Counted from the first letter of the stretch, positions 11,865-23,098 are shown. The stretch: 64,000 bases of DNA from Epiperipatus broadwayi (GCA_028023455.1 JAQFVV010000448.1:498001-562000), one strand, 5' to 3'. The notes: a model not told the origin generated them from the letters alone. A program made the numbers and translations.

Positions 11865-12195
11865 GAATCATTTATCTTTTCCACATGTGTGTGGTCATGT
11901 ATATCAGTTGTTTGAGATGGAGTGGAGAAGGCCATGTATAGACTGAAAATTCTAATTTCAAATCCTTTTATTTACTATAGAAAACATTCAGTATAATGAA
12001 TGAATAGGTTAATTATAGATACGAATATATGAGATCAATTAAGAGAATCTTTTATTACAATATTTGTATTTTATTCAACAATATTTATTCCATTTTAAGC
12101 ATATTTCATTGATGCAGTGTGTTGTATATGACTTGGTAAGAATGGGCTAAGTTCTTAATATTACAATGTTTTTAAAATTTAACATTAAATGAAAT

Positions 12196-12471
12196 TCTTA
12201 TGCAAAGATAATCATCCTTCACACATACACTGTACTTTAATATTCTGTAGCGATATCAAATACTAGTAAACTCTTGATCAAAGTCACAAGATAAAAGACT
12301 TTGAAAAGATAAGAATGGCCATTGTTATCTTTTCAAAGTCTTGGGTCGAGAGTTTACTAGTATTTAACATTGCTATCAAATATTAAAGTATGGTTCTTGT
12401 GTGAAGGATGATTACCTTTGTATCAGAATTACAGTTTGACACTGCGCTAGTAAAAAATTTCTAGATTGTTT
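12196..12471. mobile_element. Foldback element with 14-bp duplication and tail
   Basis: Flanked by acattaaatgaaat at 12182-12195 and 12472-12485. The two long arms (about 12196-12310 and 12320-12430) are inverted copies of one another: aatcatccttcacac on the left answers gtgtgaaggatgatt on the right, and actagtaaactct answers agagtttactagt. About 40 bp between the right arm and the right duplication have no partner on the left. No protein frame is present. It could be a hairpin MITE, but the long duplication and one-sided tail resemble the other foldback insertions in this window. Confidence 0.75.
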
Positions 12472-12799
12472 ACATTAAATGAAATGCAATAATTTCTAAA
12501 TAATAAAGAATGATTAATAAATATTAAATATTTATTGAAAGTTGATTTTTATGAATAGATTTTTTGGTAAAAAAAATAAAATAAATTTATATAATATCCA
12601 TTAATTAATAAATATAAAACAATGGTGTGTGCTTTTTAGAGCTATGTGGTCTTGATCCATTTGAAGAAATATACTTGGTCAAAATGCATACTGAACGCCT
12701 TTGGCATTGTTTTTTCGTAATATTTGCAATTATTGATTTGTGATGTAAAAATGAGTTATTAATATTATATGTACTTAATACTTCAATTATCTATTTTAG

Positions 12800-12916
12800 A
12801 TGTTCATGGAAGAAATGAAAACAATATAGTACCAATGCATCCACATTTTCGTATGATGGTTTTAGCTAACAGACCAGGATATCCCTTTTTAGGAAATGAC
12901 TTTTTTGGTTCATTAG
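12800..12916 (+). CDS. VWA8: VWA8 exon (AAA ATPase module), 117 bp
   Basis: This is an internal exon of VWA8, a large AAA+ ATPase with a C-terminal von Willebrand A domain that is found in mitochondria in animals. It reads VHGRNENNIVPMHPHFRMMV and then LANRPGYPFLGNDFFGSL, matching my recollection of the conserved segment after the Walker B strand of the first ATPase module, where HPNFR and LANRPG are highly conserved. The intron ends ctattttag before 12800. The exon ends in phase 1 at 12916, before gtaataa. The split glycine codon is completed exactly by the next exon at 19880. No other gene is visible nearby; both flanking introns are full of repeats. Confidence 0.93.
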
Positions 12917-12986
12917 GTAATAAATTTGTTATATAATAAAAGAAATACTATATTAATCATCTAATTTTTTTTTGCAGTTGAATAAA

Positions 12987-13460
12987 TATTTTGTATATAT
13001 ACTATAACGGAACTGCGGGGTATACCATACGACGACGTGAATACAACTCAGTGGTTGGATGATTTAATTACTATGTGTCAAACAACCTACAACAAGTCAT
13101 ATCCTAAATTTATGATTTGACGGCACATTTGGGTGCACCAGATGTTACTGAATCAGGAATGGCATATAACAAAGGGAGCACATCTCACTACTGTCAGACC
13201 TAGGCCTTCAAATAGGATGCTAAAGATGTCACAATGAAATGCCCAGTTCCAAATCACATCTACTTTTAGTATGCTAACTCATAATTTACTTACAATATTT
13301 CAGTATGACCTAGACTAATGCATATTCATTACATCTCCCTTTTTAGGCCCCATTACACCACAGAATTAAAACTCAGGGAGTTCTTGCAGTCAGCTCTCTT
13401 CAGGGATGGACTTACTCAATTATTAACCAAATATGCCTATATATAAGCATAGATATAGGA
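12987..13460 (+). pseudogene. Unidentified decayed coding remnant
   Basis: A patch with more even base composition, just downstream of a VWA8 exon. One frame reads TELRGIPYDDVNTTQWLDDL and continues for about 40 residues to a tga near 13120, then resumes with further stops. There are no splice sites consistent with VWA8. The composition and length suggest the remains of a transposon protein or processed gene copy, but I do not recognise the family. Confidence 0.35.
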
Positions 13461-13462
13461 AA

Positions 13463-13655
13463 ATACTGATGATGATCAATCATTTAGGAGAGCAATACAT
13501 AATGATGATAATGATCATCAAACCTTTAATGGTGTAAATTCATAATGTGATGATGAAACTTTTAATGATATAAATGCACAATAATGATGGTAATGATCAA
13601 ACATCTAGTGGAATAAATGCACAATGATGATGGTGATGATCAAACAGAGATCAGA
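13463..13655. repeat. Imperfect ~45-bp tandem repeat rich in GATGAT
   Basis: Four to five diverged units each contain atgatgat...gatgatcaaac followed by tttaatgg or tctagtgg and ataaatgcacaa. Translated, the units resemble repeated N-D-D-x-D-Q-T-x-N-G-I-N blocks, now broken by stops. They lie directly after the remnant at 12987-13460 and may have been part of the same protein. Confidence 0.65.
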
Positions 13656-16057
13656 TTGGTTTAAACAACTTAATATGTTTATTAACAACATATATAATAA
13701 ATATTTACAAACAAAAAATAATAAAATAAATAAATATTCGGTTATCAAGAATGGTTTTCTATCATTTTGATGGCTTCACACAACAGAAACAAAATAATTT
13801 GAAGTATATTATATACAAAATTATATTATATAATTCATTAAATATATACATAAAACAAAAAAAAAAAGAAAAGCAAAATGAGAGTTCACTAATTCTAAAA
13901 CTACCCCATTACTGTAATTATTAGAATGATATTTTTAGGTTAGGATAAATATATTTATAACTATTTTTTTATTAAAATATATATATATAGCCCCACTCCC
14001 ATATACATACATGTGTGTGTAAATCATAGTAAAAATTAATGATAGATACAAAAAAGACCATTTACTCTAGTGGATTAATTGTGCACTCAGAAATAAATAA
14101 TAAAAAATTACAAATAAATATTATTAAAACTTATTAGTAAATAAAATAGTTTTGTTTGTCCTAAAGTTTGCCCTCAATGTTAAATATATAAAAACCTTAC
14201 TTGAGATAATCTTGATGGATCAATGTTGAATTTCCAAAAGGAATCTGTAAATTTACTTTTATTAAAAATAATACCTATTAATTGACTGATCACTTTTTTT
14301 AAAATACATCAACATATGATATTTATCCATCCACTGCTTCCACTTTTAAATTGCAGGTGATCGAATTTGAAAATGAATCTTGAATACACAATAAAAAAAA
14401 AATTATAATATATAAACTTTCAAATAGAAATGATAAAAGCAAAAAAAAAAATAATCACTTGAATCAAAACAAAATATATTTATCTTGAGGAAAGCAAGCA
14501 TCTTGTCCACAGTTAAGAGTTTATAAACTTAAATGTCAATCTCCATGCATACTGTTTTTGTTCACCAACTCTCTTAATATTTATATATCTCATGCCACTT
14601 GATTAAAACAAACACACCAATTATCTCTCCTGAACGTATATAAATCCATGGAAGATTGATGTACACCAGCGTTTTGTAAATAGACATTTTGATGGAAAAT
14701 TTTATAATTTCACAATTTCATGACATTGAAGCTAGCTTTGGAACGTCCTACAGTACTGGCCTTTTACCCCACACACATTGTAATGACCATTTTATCAATC
14801 ACTATTAATTATATTGTAGTTTCAATAGATATATGAAAATGGCTTAAAGAAACAATTTTTAATATTTTCACTATCTTTTTTATTATTTCTATAATAATAA
14901 ATTTCAGCTTGCAGAATAAATTATGTCATTAGTTCATTCCTGGTAATTATAAATTGATGTTTAAATTTCCATTTTCCTTCTATCCAAATTATAAAGACTT
15001 TAGATTACTTTTAAAATATAGATATTAAGATTTTACTATTTTTAAATGCTGAACATTTACTTTTTTTTTTAAAACAAAAAAATAAAAGACTTTTTATTTT
15101 TATGTCTTGTTAGTTCTGTTGTTAAACCACAATTGAAGAAAAACGCTCTATTGTTTCTCTCCTGCTAGTTAAAACTTATTGTTACAACTTAATCAAAAAT
15201 ATATATATAAAAAACATTATTATTATTCTTATTTTTTATTTAATCTTCATTATTCCAAACTCGATCACTTAGCAACAACTTTGACCTCATATAATTTTGA
15301 CCTTTGATTATGTCCGTCTTATAAGTCAATCAATTAGTATTTTAGTTAATGATATTAAATGAATAAAAGAAAAACAATTAATTTCTACAAATAGACAAAC
15401 ATATTAGTTTATATGTATAATTATATACGCATATACTTCATGTATATAACAAATTTGTTTGCTTTCTCACAATAGTTAAAAAAAAAAAGAATTAATTTCT
15501 CAAACATATCAGTTTATATGTAGGTTTATATATGTATATACTACATGTGTGTAAGTAGGTATATATGATAAATTATTTGCCTACCACTTGATCTGAATTC
15601 AAACATTGTGAAAGAAACTGGGACAGGTGTGAAGGTTGGTTGTAAGCCATCTCTTACAATATATATATATATGTTAATATTATGTTAGATTTTATTCATA
15701 CTCTGCAGATTAAAATGGATATTTATTTCTAGTTTTTTTTGCCTTTTCTTCAGATATCTATCAGAAACTATGTTGAAATAATTCTGAAAATATTAAAAAT
15801 AAAGAAAATAAGTATATGTGATCAGATTTTTTTTTGGTAAAACTTTGGCAGCATTTAACGTGATTACAAATCATTTAATATTTTTGCAGATTTTATAAAA
15901 GTTATTTATAAAGTAATGCTTCAGAAGTCATATATTGTACTTGTAGTATCTGCACCTCTTATAATAAAGCAAAGATTTTTATTTTATTTTTAATTGCTAT
16001 TAACTTTATATTATAGTGAAGTCTTATTTTGAGACTACATATTTATTGCTTTTTTAG
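13656..16057. other. Intronic AT-rich DNA
   Basis: Intron of VWA8 with long A and T runs and simple AT repeats. A loose imperfect duplication lies around 15361-15560 (aaacatat followed by tcagtttatatgta-like text). No exon with compatible phase or RNA gene was recognised. Confidence 0.5.
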
Positions 16058-16081
16058 ATGATCCACCTGAAGAAAAAACAG
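16058..16081 (+). CDS. VWA8: Candidate VWA8 microexon, 24 nt
   Basis: A 24-nt segment lies between a pyrimidine-rich acceptor (attgcttttttag) and a GT donor (acag then gtattt). It is in phase 1 at both ends, as needed between the exons at 12800-12916 and 19880-20085. Including it would insert DDPPEEKT between FFGSL and GDIFS without breaking the frame. The family has no residues there as far as I recall, so it would be optional. A chance match is possible because the two exons also join directly. Confidence 0.3.
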
Positions 16082-17270
16082 GTATTTTGTTAAAGTTTAA
16101 GATCCATAAGTAGATCCTTTTCTTGTGTCTCTTTTTTAAAATAATACAATTCTATCTATATTACAAGAAATTGTACAACGAACTTCCAAAAAAAAAAAAA
16201 AAACGGAAGAATAATTTCCCTTTATGTAATGATTTGATGAAGAGGTTATGCATGTAAAATATTATTATTTGATATTTGGCATGACATATTCCTGTGATTT
16301 ATTTTAATTTAGAAAAAGATAATCTTTTCAGGCAATAGGATTTTATTTGCAATTTTCACTCTAGATTCAGTCTGGTAAGCATTGTATAATCAATACGCAT
16401 TAGGTGATAATGAAAAAGATTTTTATAAGATATTTATAATATTCTCTTTTACTTACTATTATGATTATCTTGGTACTGATGGACTCTGGGGTGTAATTAT
16501 TCCATTTTACTTTCAGTTGATTTCTTTAACTCTGTCATGAAGCAATACTGTGATAACTAATCAATAAATTGAAGATTCAGCATACTTTTATAATACATAA
16601 AATATAGATAGATAAATAGTTAAAAAATAGAAAATAAAAGATAAAAAATGAAACAGTTTTGTGCCTTACAATAAATTCCTTTTTTAAAAAGAGTTATCAA
16701 ATTGCTGAATTCTATATGTCATTGTTTAAAATAATAATGTTTTTCAAAGATTTCTATGATAAAGTAATTGACAATGAAGAAACCTGCATTGGCATTTTGA
16801 TGGCATACCTATCTTCTTAATTATGTTGAATGTGAACTACTTTGTGTGAAATGTGGATCAGTATGGGAAAAGAAAGAAAAATGCTAAGGGAAGGAAGTTT
16901 AAAGTGTATTGTTTAGCTCTCTTTTGATTAGTTATTATTTCACAACTAGTTCATTTTTATTTGGATTGGTTTGTTTATTTTATTGTAATTTATATTATTG
17001 AATAACAAAAAAAAATTCTTACATGAAAAATAAAAAATAATAACTGACAATTGTTTTGGTCTTTAGTATTGTTTTCATAAAAGTCAGCAATGTATATTTT
17101 TTCTCACTTTTTCAAAACCAAACAAGAAATTTAAAAAGGCAAATAATCATAAAAATTCCAAACAAACCTGTTAATTACAAATAATAATACGTTGTTTAAA
17201 ATTATACGTTTAACTTATAAATTAATTTGTAAATCAGTAGTATTACATAATTTAAATGCAAGTATATTAT
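16082..17270. other. Intronic AT-rich DNA
   Basis: VWA8 intron. Nothing recognisable apart from homopolymer runs (for example A-rich near 16185-16203). Confidence 0.5.
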
Positions 17271-17815
17271 TTATACTGAACTTAATGTAATTAGAAAAGA
17301 TTTAAACTGACTTTCAAACTCTTCAGCCATCCATATCATTGAAAATTTAATGATAGAAATGGTCAAAGCCCCTATTGATACTGATATTATTGTCATACCC
17401 ATGTTTATCTTGAGTCATTCTGACCCCTCACATATAAGGTCTTAATATGTCCAATGACTTAAGGTCATTATAGGTATGACAATAATATTGGCATCAGCAG
17501 GGACTTTGAGCATTCCATCATCAGATTTTCAATGAGATGGATGGCTGAAAAGTTGGAGGATGGAGAAGATTGAAGCCTGTCTATTAAAGATTGAAGATTT
17601 ACTATTTGATGTAAACTGAACACTGATTATATTTATGTGTGAATGATGATGATCTGGACTAATTGTTGAGTGCTGGTTCAGCATGAAATATGTATATTGG
17701 AGATCATTTATTTTTTTATATGTGGTCATGTGTATTAGTTGTATAGGATGGAGTGGATAGATGTAGGTAGCTTCAAAATCTGAGTTCAAGTTCCTTCTAA
17801 TTACATTAGTATTAC
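17271..17815. mobile_element. F2 hammerhead element, copy b (partly palindromic)
   Basis: It starts with the F2 outer end (tatactgaacttaatgtaat), then jumps to text beginning ttcagccatcc that reappears inverted near 17540-17552 as ggatggctgaa, and finishes with the full right arm including a hammerhead relic (17657-17700) and the end ctaattacattagtatta. The left arm has therefore lost its hammerhead segment. It lies in the VWA8 intron before the exon at 19880. Confidence 0.7.
17657..17700 (+). ncRNA. Hammerhead relic, F2 family, core mutated
   Basis: Helix II TGCTG/CAGCA, GAAATATGTATA and TTGG are preserved, but the core reads TTGTTGA where CTGATGA is expected. Two essential positions are changed, so no cleavage is expected. 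Confidence 0.6.
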
Positions 17816-17963
17816 ATCGCTTGTTCTCATATAATAAATGTGAATTAATTTGGAAGAGGGGGTTATAATGCTTGCTTTAATATTTGGAAATGATGCACTC
17901 TTTATTGTCCAGGGAACTCAAAAATTTTTAGGTAGAATTCAAATAGTAGGTTAATATGCATTA

Positions 17964-18508
17964 AAACAGGCAAAACTCTCTATACATATTGCCACTCAAG
18001 GCAAGCTAGAGTAATCAATGGACGCCAGAGGGTTTGTGCATAAAATCCCCATCTAGTGCTTACTCATCCAATATCCCCAGACTCGTTTCTGGCTTGTGGC
18101 CTTTGTCAGTGAGGAGCCCTGAATTTGAGAGCACTGCACCTAGATCTTAGGACCTAATGCAACCCTCCAGCAACCACCTTTTATCTCTACTTAACTACAA
18201 AACTATGAGTCTTAAATGGAAAACATTATAATATTTTCAATCCAAACTCATTAGCTTATATAGTCATACAGGTCTGAACTCAGTTCAGTACCTATACCTT
18301 TTGGTGACTTTGTTCTTTATTAACCACAGCCACCACTATCCTAATAGGCAGGATTGGTTTTAAGCCAATAAACATCACATGATCACCATTTCTTATGCTT
18401 GCTTATAACTTATCAAAGTATTGAGTGGCAATACATATAGAGTTTTGCCTGTTTTGATAACAGTTATAAGCAAGCATGAGAAATTGTGATCATGTGACGT
18501 TTATTGGT
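17964..18508. mobile_element. F1 hammerhead element, copy with 13-bp duplication
   Basis: Flanked by ttaatatgcatta at 17951-17963 and 18509-18521. The left end reads aaacaggcaaaactctc (the inverse of the gcctgttt terminus), followed by the antisense hammerhead region at 18075-18114. The right end carries a short palindrome between about 18373 and 18505 whose arms contain gcttgcttataact and its inverse. It lies in the VWA8 intron. Confidence 0.8.
18075..18114 (-). ncRNA. Hammerhead relic, F1 family, core mutated
   Basis: Helix I CCTCA/TGGGG, helix II GGC/GCC and helix III ACGAGT are kept, but the minus-strand core reads CTGACAA, so an essential G is A. Expected to be inactive. Confidence 0.65.
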
Positions 18509-18521
18509 TTAATATGCATTA

Positions 18522-19444
18522 GATAGTATTGGATAGCTCAAGAGGAAAATATGGACTTTTTTTTAAATAAAAGAAATAACAAGTCACTTTAAAGTGTTTG
18601 GATGTTATCATATATGATTAAAAATAGATTAGTAAAATAGTGCTCAATTGAATTATGTGGAGAGAATAACAAATATAATGGCAAGAAAGATTTTACAATA
18701 TGGAAAGTTAATAGATGAATAATTTATTTCCATGTGTTTGAATAAATGTGTAGAAAAGGTAATTCAGGTACATAATTATGATCGCTGTACAAAGAGAATG
18801 CATTAGTTGACTAGAGAAAAGAAATTAGAGTTATGGAAAATGAATATGAGTACAATATAGCTCAGAGTTATATACAAATATGATAGGATGTATGATAACA
18901 CTAAAAAAAATGTAATTTAGTATGAGATCAGGAAAGAGCTTTAGTAACTAGGAAAAGAAAACAAGTATGGAATAAGGATTTATATTGTGAATATAGTTTA
19001 TGTGGAGATGGGATAGTATCAAATTCTTATTTTTGGATTGTAGGGTAGTGAAAGAGGACAATGAATAAATTATATGGAGAATAGGAAAAAAAGAGAATGA
19101 GAAATAGAGATTTTATAAATTTCTGTTTAGATTGTTATAATGGAATTGAGATATATGATAGTTGAACTAATGAAACAGTTTTTATTGATATGGATAGGAA
19201 TAAAAACAAATGGAAAAATAATTGTTTAATAAGGAGTAAGAAGTAGATGAGTTTATTGTGAGTATATAATGATTATAGAGGAAGAAAATATTAACTAGAC
19301 TATTAGGATTTCTGGGCATGTGGATCTATGTACAGAAACTTTTTAATTTGTTTAAAGAGAAACCATTTTATATCACACACAAGTACATATTTTTTCCTGT
19401 AGATAATAAACATAAATATTTTTTTTTATTAAAAAATATTCAAT
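18522..19444. other. Possible ancient repeat, A+G-rich on the + strand
   Basis: This 0.9-kb intronic stretch is unusually rich in A and G on the + strand, with many gaaa, gatag and aatgg words, unlike the T/A mixture around it. That can be left by an old LINE read in this orientation, but stops occur in every frame and I could not align it to any known domain. Confidence 0.3.
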
Positions 19445-19457
19445 ATTATTGACTATA

Positions 19458-19710
19458 CATCACACGATCACCATCTCATACTAGCACATAATTGTTATTA
19501 AACAAATCAAAACAAAGCAAAACTCTCCATATAGTAGTGCCATCTTGTGCTAACAAGAATAATCAATGGAAGCCAGAAACTAGTCTGGGGATATTGGATG
19601 AGTAGGCACTAGATAGGGATTTTATGCACAAGCCTTCTGGCATCCATTGATTACTCTTGTTAGCACAAGATGGCACTACTATATGGAGAGTTTTGCTTTG
19701 TTTTGAATTG
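19458..19710. mobile_element. F1 element, compact palindrome with 13-bp duplication
   Basis: Flanked by attattgactata at 19445-19457 and 19711-19723. Inverted arms of about 75 bp (about 19510-19578 and 19640-19705) contain ctccatatagtagtgccat and its inverse. Only the 3' half of the hammerhead remains, near 19574-19592 (gccagaaactagtctgggg). It sits about 170 bp upstream of the VWA8 exon at 19880. Confidence 0.8.
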
Positions 19711-19879
19711 ATTATTGACTATATTTGTAATAATAGTTTCTTTTAATTCTTATTTAGAAATAGATGAAAAATATATTTTGGATTGATATTTATTTGCTTT
19801 GATTTAAATTATAACCTAAAAGAAAATTATTTCATTAAAACTTCTAATTATTATATACGGTAAAATTATTTTATACTAG

Positions 19880-20085
19880 GGGATATATTCAGTTGCCATG
19901 CTATTGACAATCCTGATATAGATTCAGAAATGTTTATGCTTCGACAATATGGTCCAGATGTTCCTGAAGATATACTTACCAAATTGGTTAAAGCATTTGC
20001 TGAATTGAGAACAATGGCAGATCAAGGTTATATTTCATATCCTTATTCCACAAGGGAAGTTGTAAATATGGTCAAACATCTGCAG
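19880..20085 (+). CDS. VWA8: VWA8 exon, 206 bp
   Basis: It continues the ATPase module. After completing the split glycine it reads DIFSCHAIDNPDIDSEMFML, RQYGPDVPEDILTKLVKAF, ELRTMADQGYISYPYSTREV and ends VNMVKHLQ. The DIFSCHA, RQYGP and YPYSTREVVN segments are hallmarks of VWA8; YSTRE corresponds to the arginine-containing sensor 2 helical region of the AAA module (family knowledge). The intron ends ttatactag before 19880, and the exon ends in phase 0 at 20085, before gtaattt. It joins seamlessly to the exon at 28171, which begins KFPNEG. Confidence 0.95.
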
Positions 20086-21787
20086 GTAATTTTAAATTTT
20101 AATTGACTGTACATACTTAAATAGTTGTTTAAAATAAGTTCATTATATGCAGTAAAGTCATATAGTTGGGTATTTAAAAAATATATATTGTTTTTTATGG
20201 TTACATTTATAAAATTATAAATATAAAACATATAAATAATATATAACTTTACAAGTATTTTGAAGAAATGTTCACATGTGCATATTAAGTAAGTAGTTGG
20301 GAAACATACTGTACTAGAGTTTATTCACGAAATTATTAATAACAATTTTATTTTTTAAATATAAAATAAATTGATTCAAAATCCAGAGCAAAAGATTACT
20401 TGGTATAGTAGAAACTCATAAGTTTATTATAATTAATTGATGAGTAACTACAAAATCAACAAATTAATTTTTAATATGCTGTAAGTTCATTTATCATGTA
20501 ATAATGATGGCAAAATTATATTGTAGCTGTAAGTAGGAACTCGGATCCACATGGCATAGTAACAATGACTTTAGCTTATTATACTCCAGATGTAGATATA
20601 TTTCAGTAACTGTTGGTGAATGAGGAAATGTGATTGATAATAAATATTAAACAATATAATGTGTTTTTGTATAGAGCCAAAAATAAATCTTATAATTCAA
20701 AGAGCATATGCTAGACTAATGTTTTTTTCATTTTAAGCATAAATATAGTTAATAATCACTGAAAGCAGCCTATTGTATTATTTAATATATTAGAGTTCTT
20801 AGAATTAATATAAATGATGATAAACCAGTAAAAAAATAAATTATTTAGCAATTTTATTTTAGTAATCATATTTAAAATTTTATTAAAATTTTTATGGATA
20901 TCCTTATTAAGTCTTTCAAATATTTATTGAAGGCCTCAACAATATTTGAAACACTGTGAATTTTGCAATTATTATTTTTCTATTAGTTAATCATTAAAAT
21001 TAATTTGAAATTTTTTAACTTGTTTATTATCATTTAGATAACTTTTCTTGATTGAAAATTAAAATATATATTCTAAATTTGAAGTATTAAAGAATATATT
21101 TTACATTTTTGGGATTTAAAATATTTAAATTAACATTAGATTATTGATTGCATCAATGTGTAATTTTAGTATTCTAGTTCAGAGATTGGTGAATTTTTTA
21201 ACATAAAGAGCTATTTTGTTTACCCCTCTTCCCCCATTAAAGAGCTGCAGGGAAAAAGGTATATATTTTTTCCATTAAAGAGGAGTTGCAAGGAAAGAGG
21301 TGAAAAATATGAATAACTTCTGAATGACTGTGGATATATTTGAACATTTATTTTAGTTAAAGAATATAATAAAATTTGTATACTCTCTAATGAAAATAAA
21401 AATTCTCTTAAAAATAAATAAAAACAAAAATTACTTTGACAGTTTGATCCATTCACAAATTTCTAATATTTAAATATTCATCATATACAATAAGTACTAT
21501 TCGATAATAAGACTGAATTCAAGAAACAACGTCATAATGCAGATTTTTCCTCCACTTAAGTCATCAAAATTATAAGTAACAAAAATGTATCTTAAAAGAG
21601 TGTAGAACTCAATATTGTAACAGCTCATTTCACCTTTCTTAATCCAGTATTACATATTTTCTTCTTCTCACTCTCCACAATGTCTTGGAAGCTATTAAAC
21701 TCATATAAAATTTAAAAGATGAAATGAATCTTCTTCTCTAATCAAAGCTTAATGTTTAATGAAAAGTAATATATATATATATATAAC
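20086..21787. other. Intronic AT-rich DNA
   Basis: VWA8 intron between two confirmed exons. A pair of related short segments (ccattaaagagctgcagggaa and ccattaaagaggagttgcaa type) lies near 21235-21300, perhaps a local duplication. Nothing else recognised. Confidence 0.5.
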
Positions 21788-21866
21788 ATTTATTGTAATG
21801 AATATAAAAACAAAAATACTTAATTGTAATTATTAATTAGAGAAAATATAACTTACTATTAAAAAT

Positions 21867-22503
21867 TTATCGGCTGAACGTTTTCGAGGAACCATGCCTC
21901 ATACTCATAGCCTTCATGAAAAGTATAATAAATATATGCAAATGTAAATATTCAAATAAGCTACTGTTACGTAGCCCATTTTTTTTCGAGATCTCGAAGC
22001 ATGTGTCCTTTCTGTTAATGGCATGGATGTCTCTATTAATATAGAATGCCTCCTTTATTTTTCTCCTGTAATCATTTGGCTCTGAACATAAAATAATGGG
22101 GTTGGCAGGTATGAAGTTATGCCCAGATTGTTTACTATGTTCGAAAAATACGGAGGATGTGTTGCTGTTCGTTTGAGCTCTGTTGAATGTGTAACGATGT
22201 TGAGCCAATCTGGTATTAATTGTGGCTTTCGTTTCCCCATAATATGTAGCATGGCATCCGGCTTGAGGGCAGGAAATAGAGTACACCACGTGTGGGGTGA
22301 GCGATCGATCAATGTGGTCTTTAGAGTTATTGATCAACCTATTGGAATTGGGTGGAGTTCTGAATATTATGTTGAATTTATTGTTTAAAGTTTTCGTTAG
22401 TTTGCTGGATATTTTAGGGATGTAGGGGATTGTTATTCTAGGTAGATTAGTGCGAGGTAATTTATTGTTTATTGTACTATTAAATTCAACATAATATTCA
22501 GAA
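21867..22503 (-). CDS. GIY-YIG endonuclease region of a Penelope-like protein, minus arm
   Basis: An uninterrupted minus-strand frame encodes a linker (IPYIPKISSKLTKTLNNK), the lead-in NNSKDHIDRSLTPH, then the nuclease: VVYSISCPQAGC, ATYYGETKATINTRLAQH, FFEHSKQSGHNF and IKEAFYINRDIHAINRKDT. The tyrosine pair, the GET turn and the arginine of NTRLAQH correspond to the GIY-YIG catalytic face. In Penelope-like elements this domain nicks target DNA to prime reverse transcription. The polymerase part is absent, so the copy is 5' truncated. Near 21978 the run of A (minus strand) is two bases longer than in the plus arm, shifting the frame and extending it past the normal stop. Confidence 0.8.
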
Positions 22504-22509
22504 CTCCAC

Positions 22510-22892
22510 CCAATTCCAATAGGTTGATCAATAATTCTAAAGACCACATTGATCGATCGCTCACCCCACACGTGGTGTACTCTATTTCCTGCCCTCAAGC
22601 CGGATGCCATGCTACATATTATGGGGAAACGAAAGCCACAATTAATACCAGATTGGCTCAACATCGTTACACATTCAACAGAGCTCAAACGAACAGCAAC
22701 ACATCCTCCGTATTTTTCGAACATAGTAAACAATCTGGGCATAACTTCATACCTGCCAACCCCATTATTTTATGTTCAGAGCCAAATGATTACAGGAGAA
22801 AAATAAAGGAGGCATTCTATATTAATAGAGACATCCATGCCATTAACAGAAAGGACACATGCTTCGAGATCTCGAAAAAATGGGCTACGTAA
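22510..22892 (+). CDS. GIY-YIG endonuclease region of a Penelope-like protein, plus arm
   Basis: An inverted copy of the minus-arm frame. It encodes the same domain from about INNSKDHIDRS through IHAINRKDTCFEISKKWAT and then stops. This stop is probably the ancestral C-terminus, because the minus arm only bypasses it by a two-base slip in a homopolymer. The linker and polymerase are missing, so this is a fragment without its own start context. Confidence 0.75.
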
Positions 22893-22955
22893 CAGTAGCT
22901 TATTTGAATATTTACATTTGCATATATTTATTATACTTTTCATGAAGGCTATGAG

Positions 22956-22980
22956 TATGAGGCATGGTTCCTCGAAAATG
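22956..22980 (+). ncRNA. Hammerhead-like half motif after GIY-YIG (and mirror at 21880-21900)
   Basis: After the GIY-YIG stop comes tatga, then stem GAGG/CCTC around catggtt, then GAAAA. This matches helix II plus GAAA of a hammerhead, but the full CTGATGA core and a convincing helix III are absent. The mirror copy is on the minus strand of the left arm. Possibly a remnant, possibly chance. Confidence 0.25.
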
Positions 22981-23098
22981 TTCAGCCGATAAATTTTTAA
23001 TAGTAAGTTATATTTTCTCTAATTAATAATTACAATTAAGTATTTTTGTTTTTACATATAAGGAGAAATTAAAACCATATTTATTGTAATGAATATAA

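Larger units (their letters stand above)
11460..11970. mobile_element. F2 hammerhead palindromic element, copy a
   Basis: Two inverted arms face each other. The outer text gggatttgaac near 11461 recurs inverted near 11955-11965, and the inner text ccacacatgtggaaaagat near 11538 recurs inverted near 11880. Each arm carries a hammerhead-like motif: antisense near 11563-11607 and sense at 11823-11864. Both are degraded here. No target duplication is obvious. Confidence 0.75.
21808..23078 (-). mobile_element. Palindromic Penelope-like insertion with 20-bp duplication
   Basis: The insertion is flanked by a perfect 20-bp direct repeat, atttattgtaatgaatataa (21788-21807 and 23079-23098). Two arms of about 570 bp (about 21808-22385 and 22488-23056) are near-identical inverted copies, each encoding the C-terminal part of a Penelope-like protein with a GIY-YIG nuclease domain. 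The 107 bp between the arms belong to the minus-strand copy, which reads upstream into a linker (LPRTNLPRITIPYIPKISSK), so the minus copy is longer and the plus copy is a truncated inverted duplicate. About 20 extra bases (gagaaattaaaacc region) sit only at the right end. It lies in a VWA8 intron. Confidence 0.88.

Noticed and set aside
12270-12310. Hammerhead-like text in the foldback element (cttgatca ... gactttgaaaa)
   Set aside because: The core differs at essential positions, and the pairing found is explained by the palindrome.
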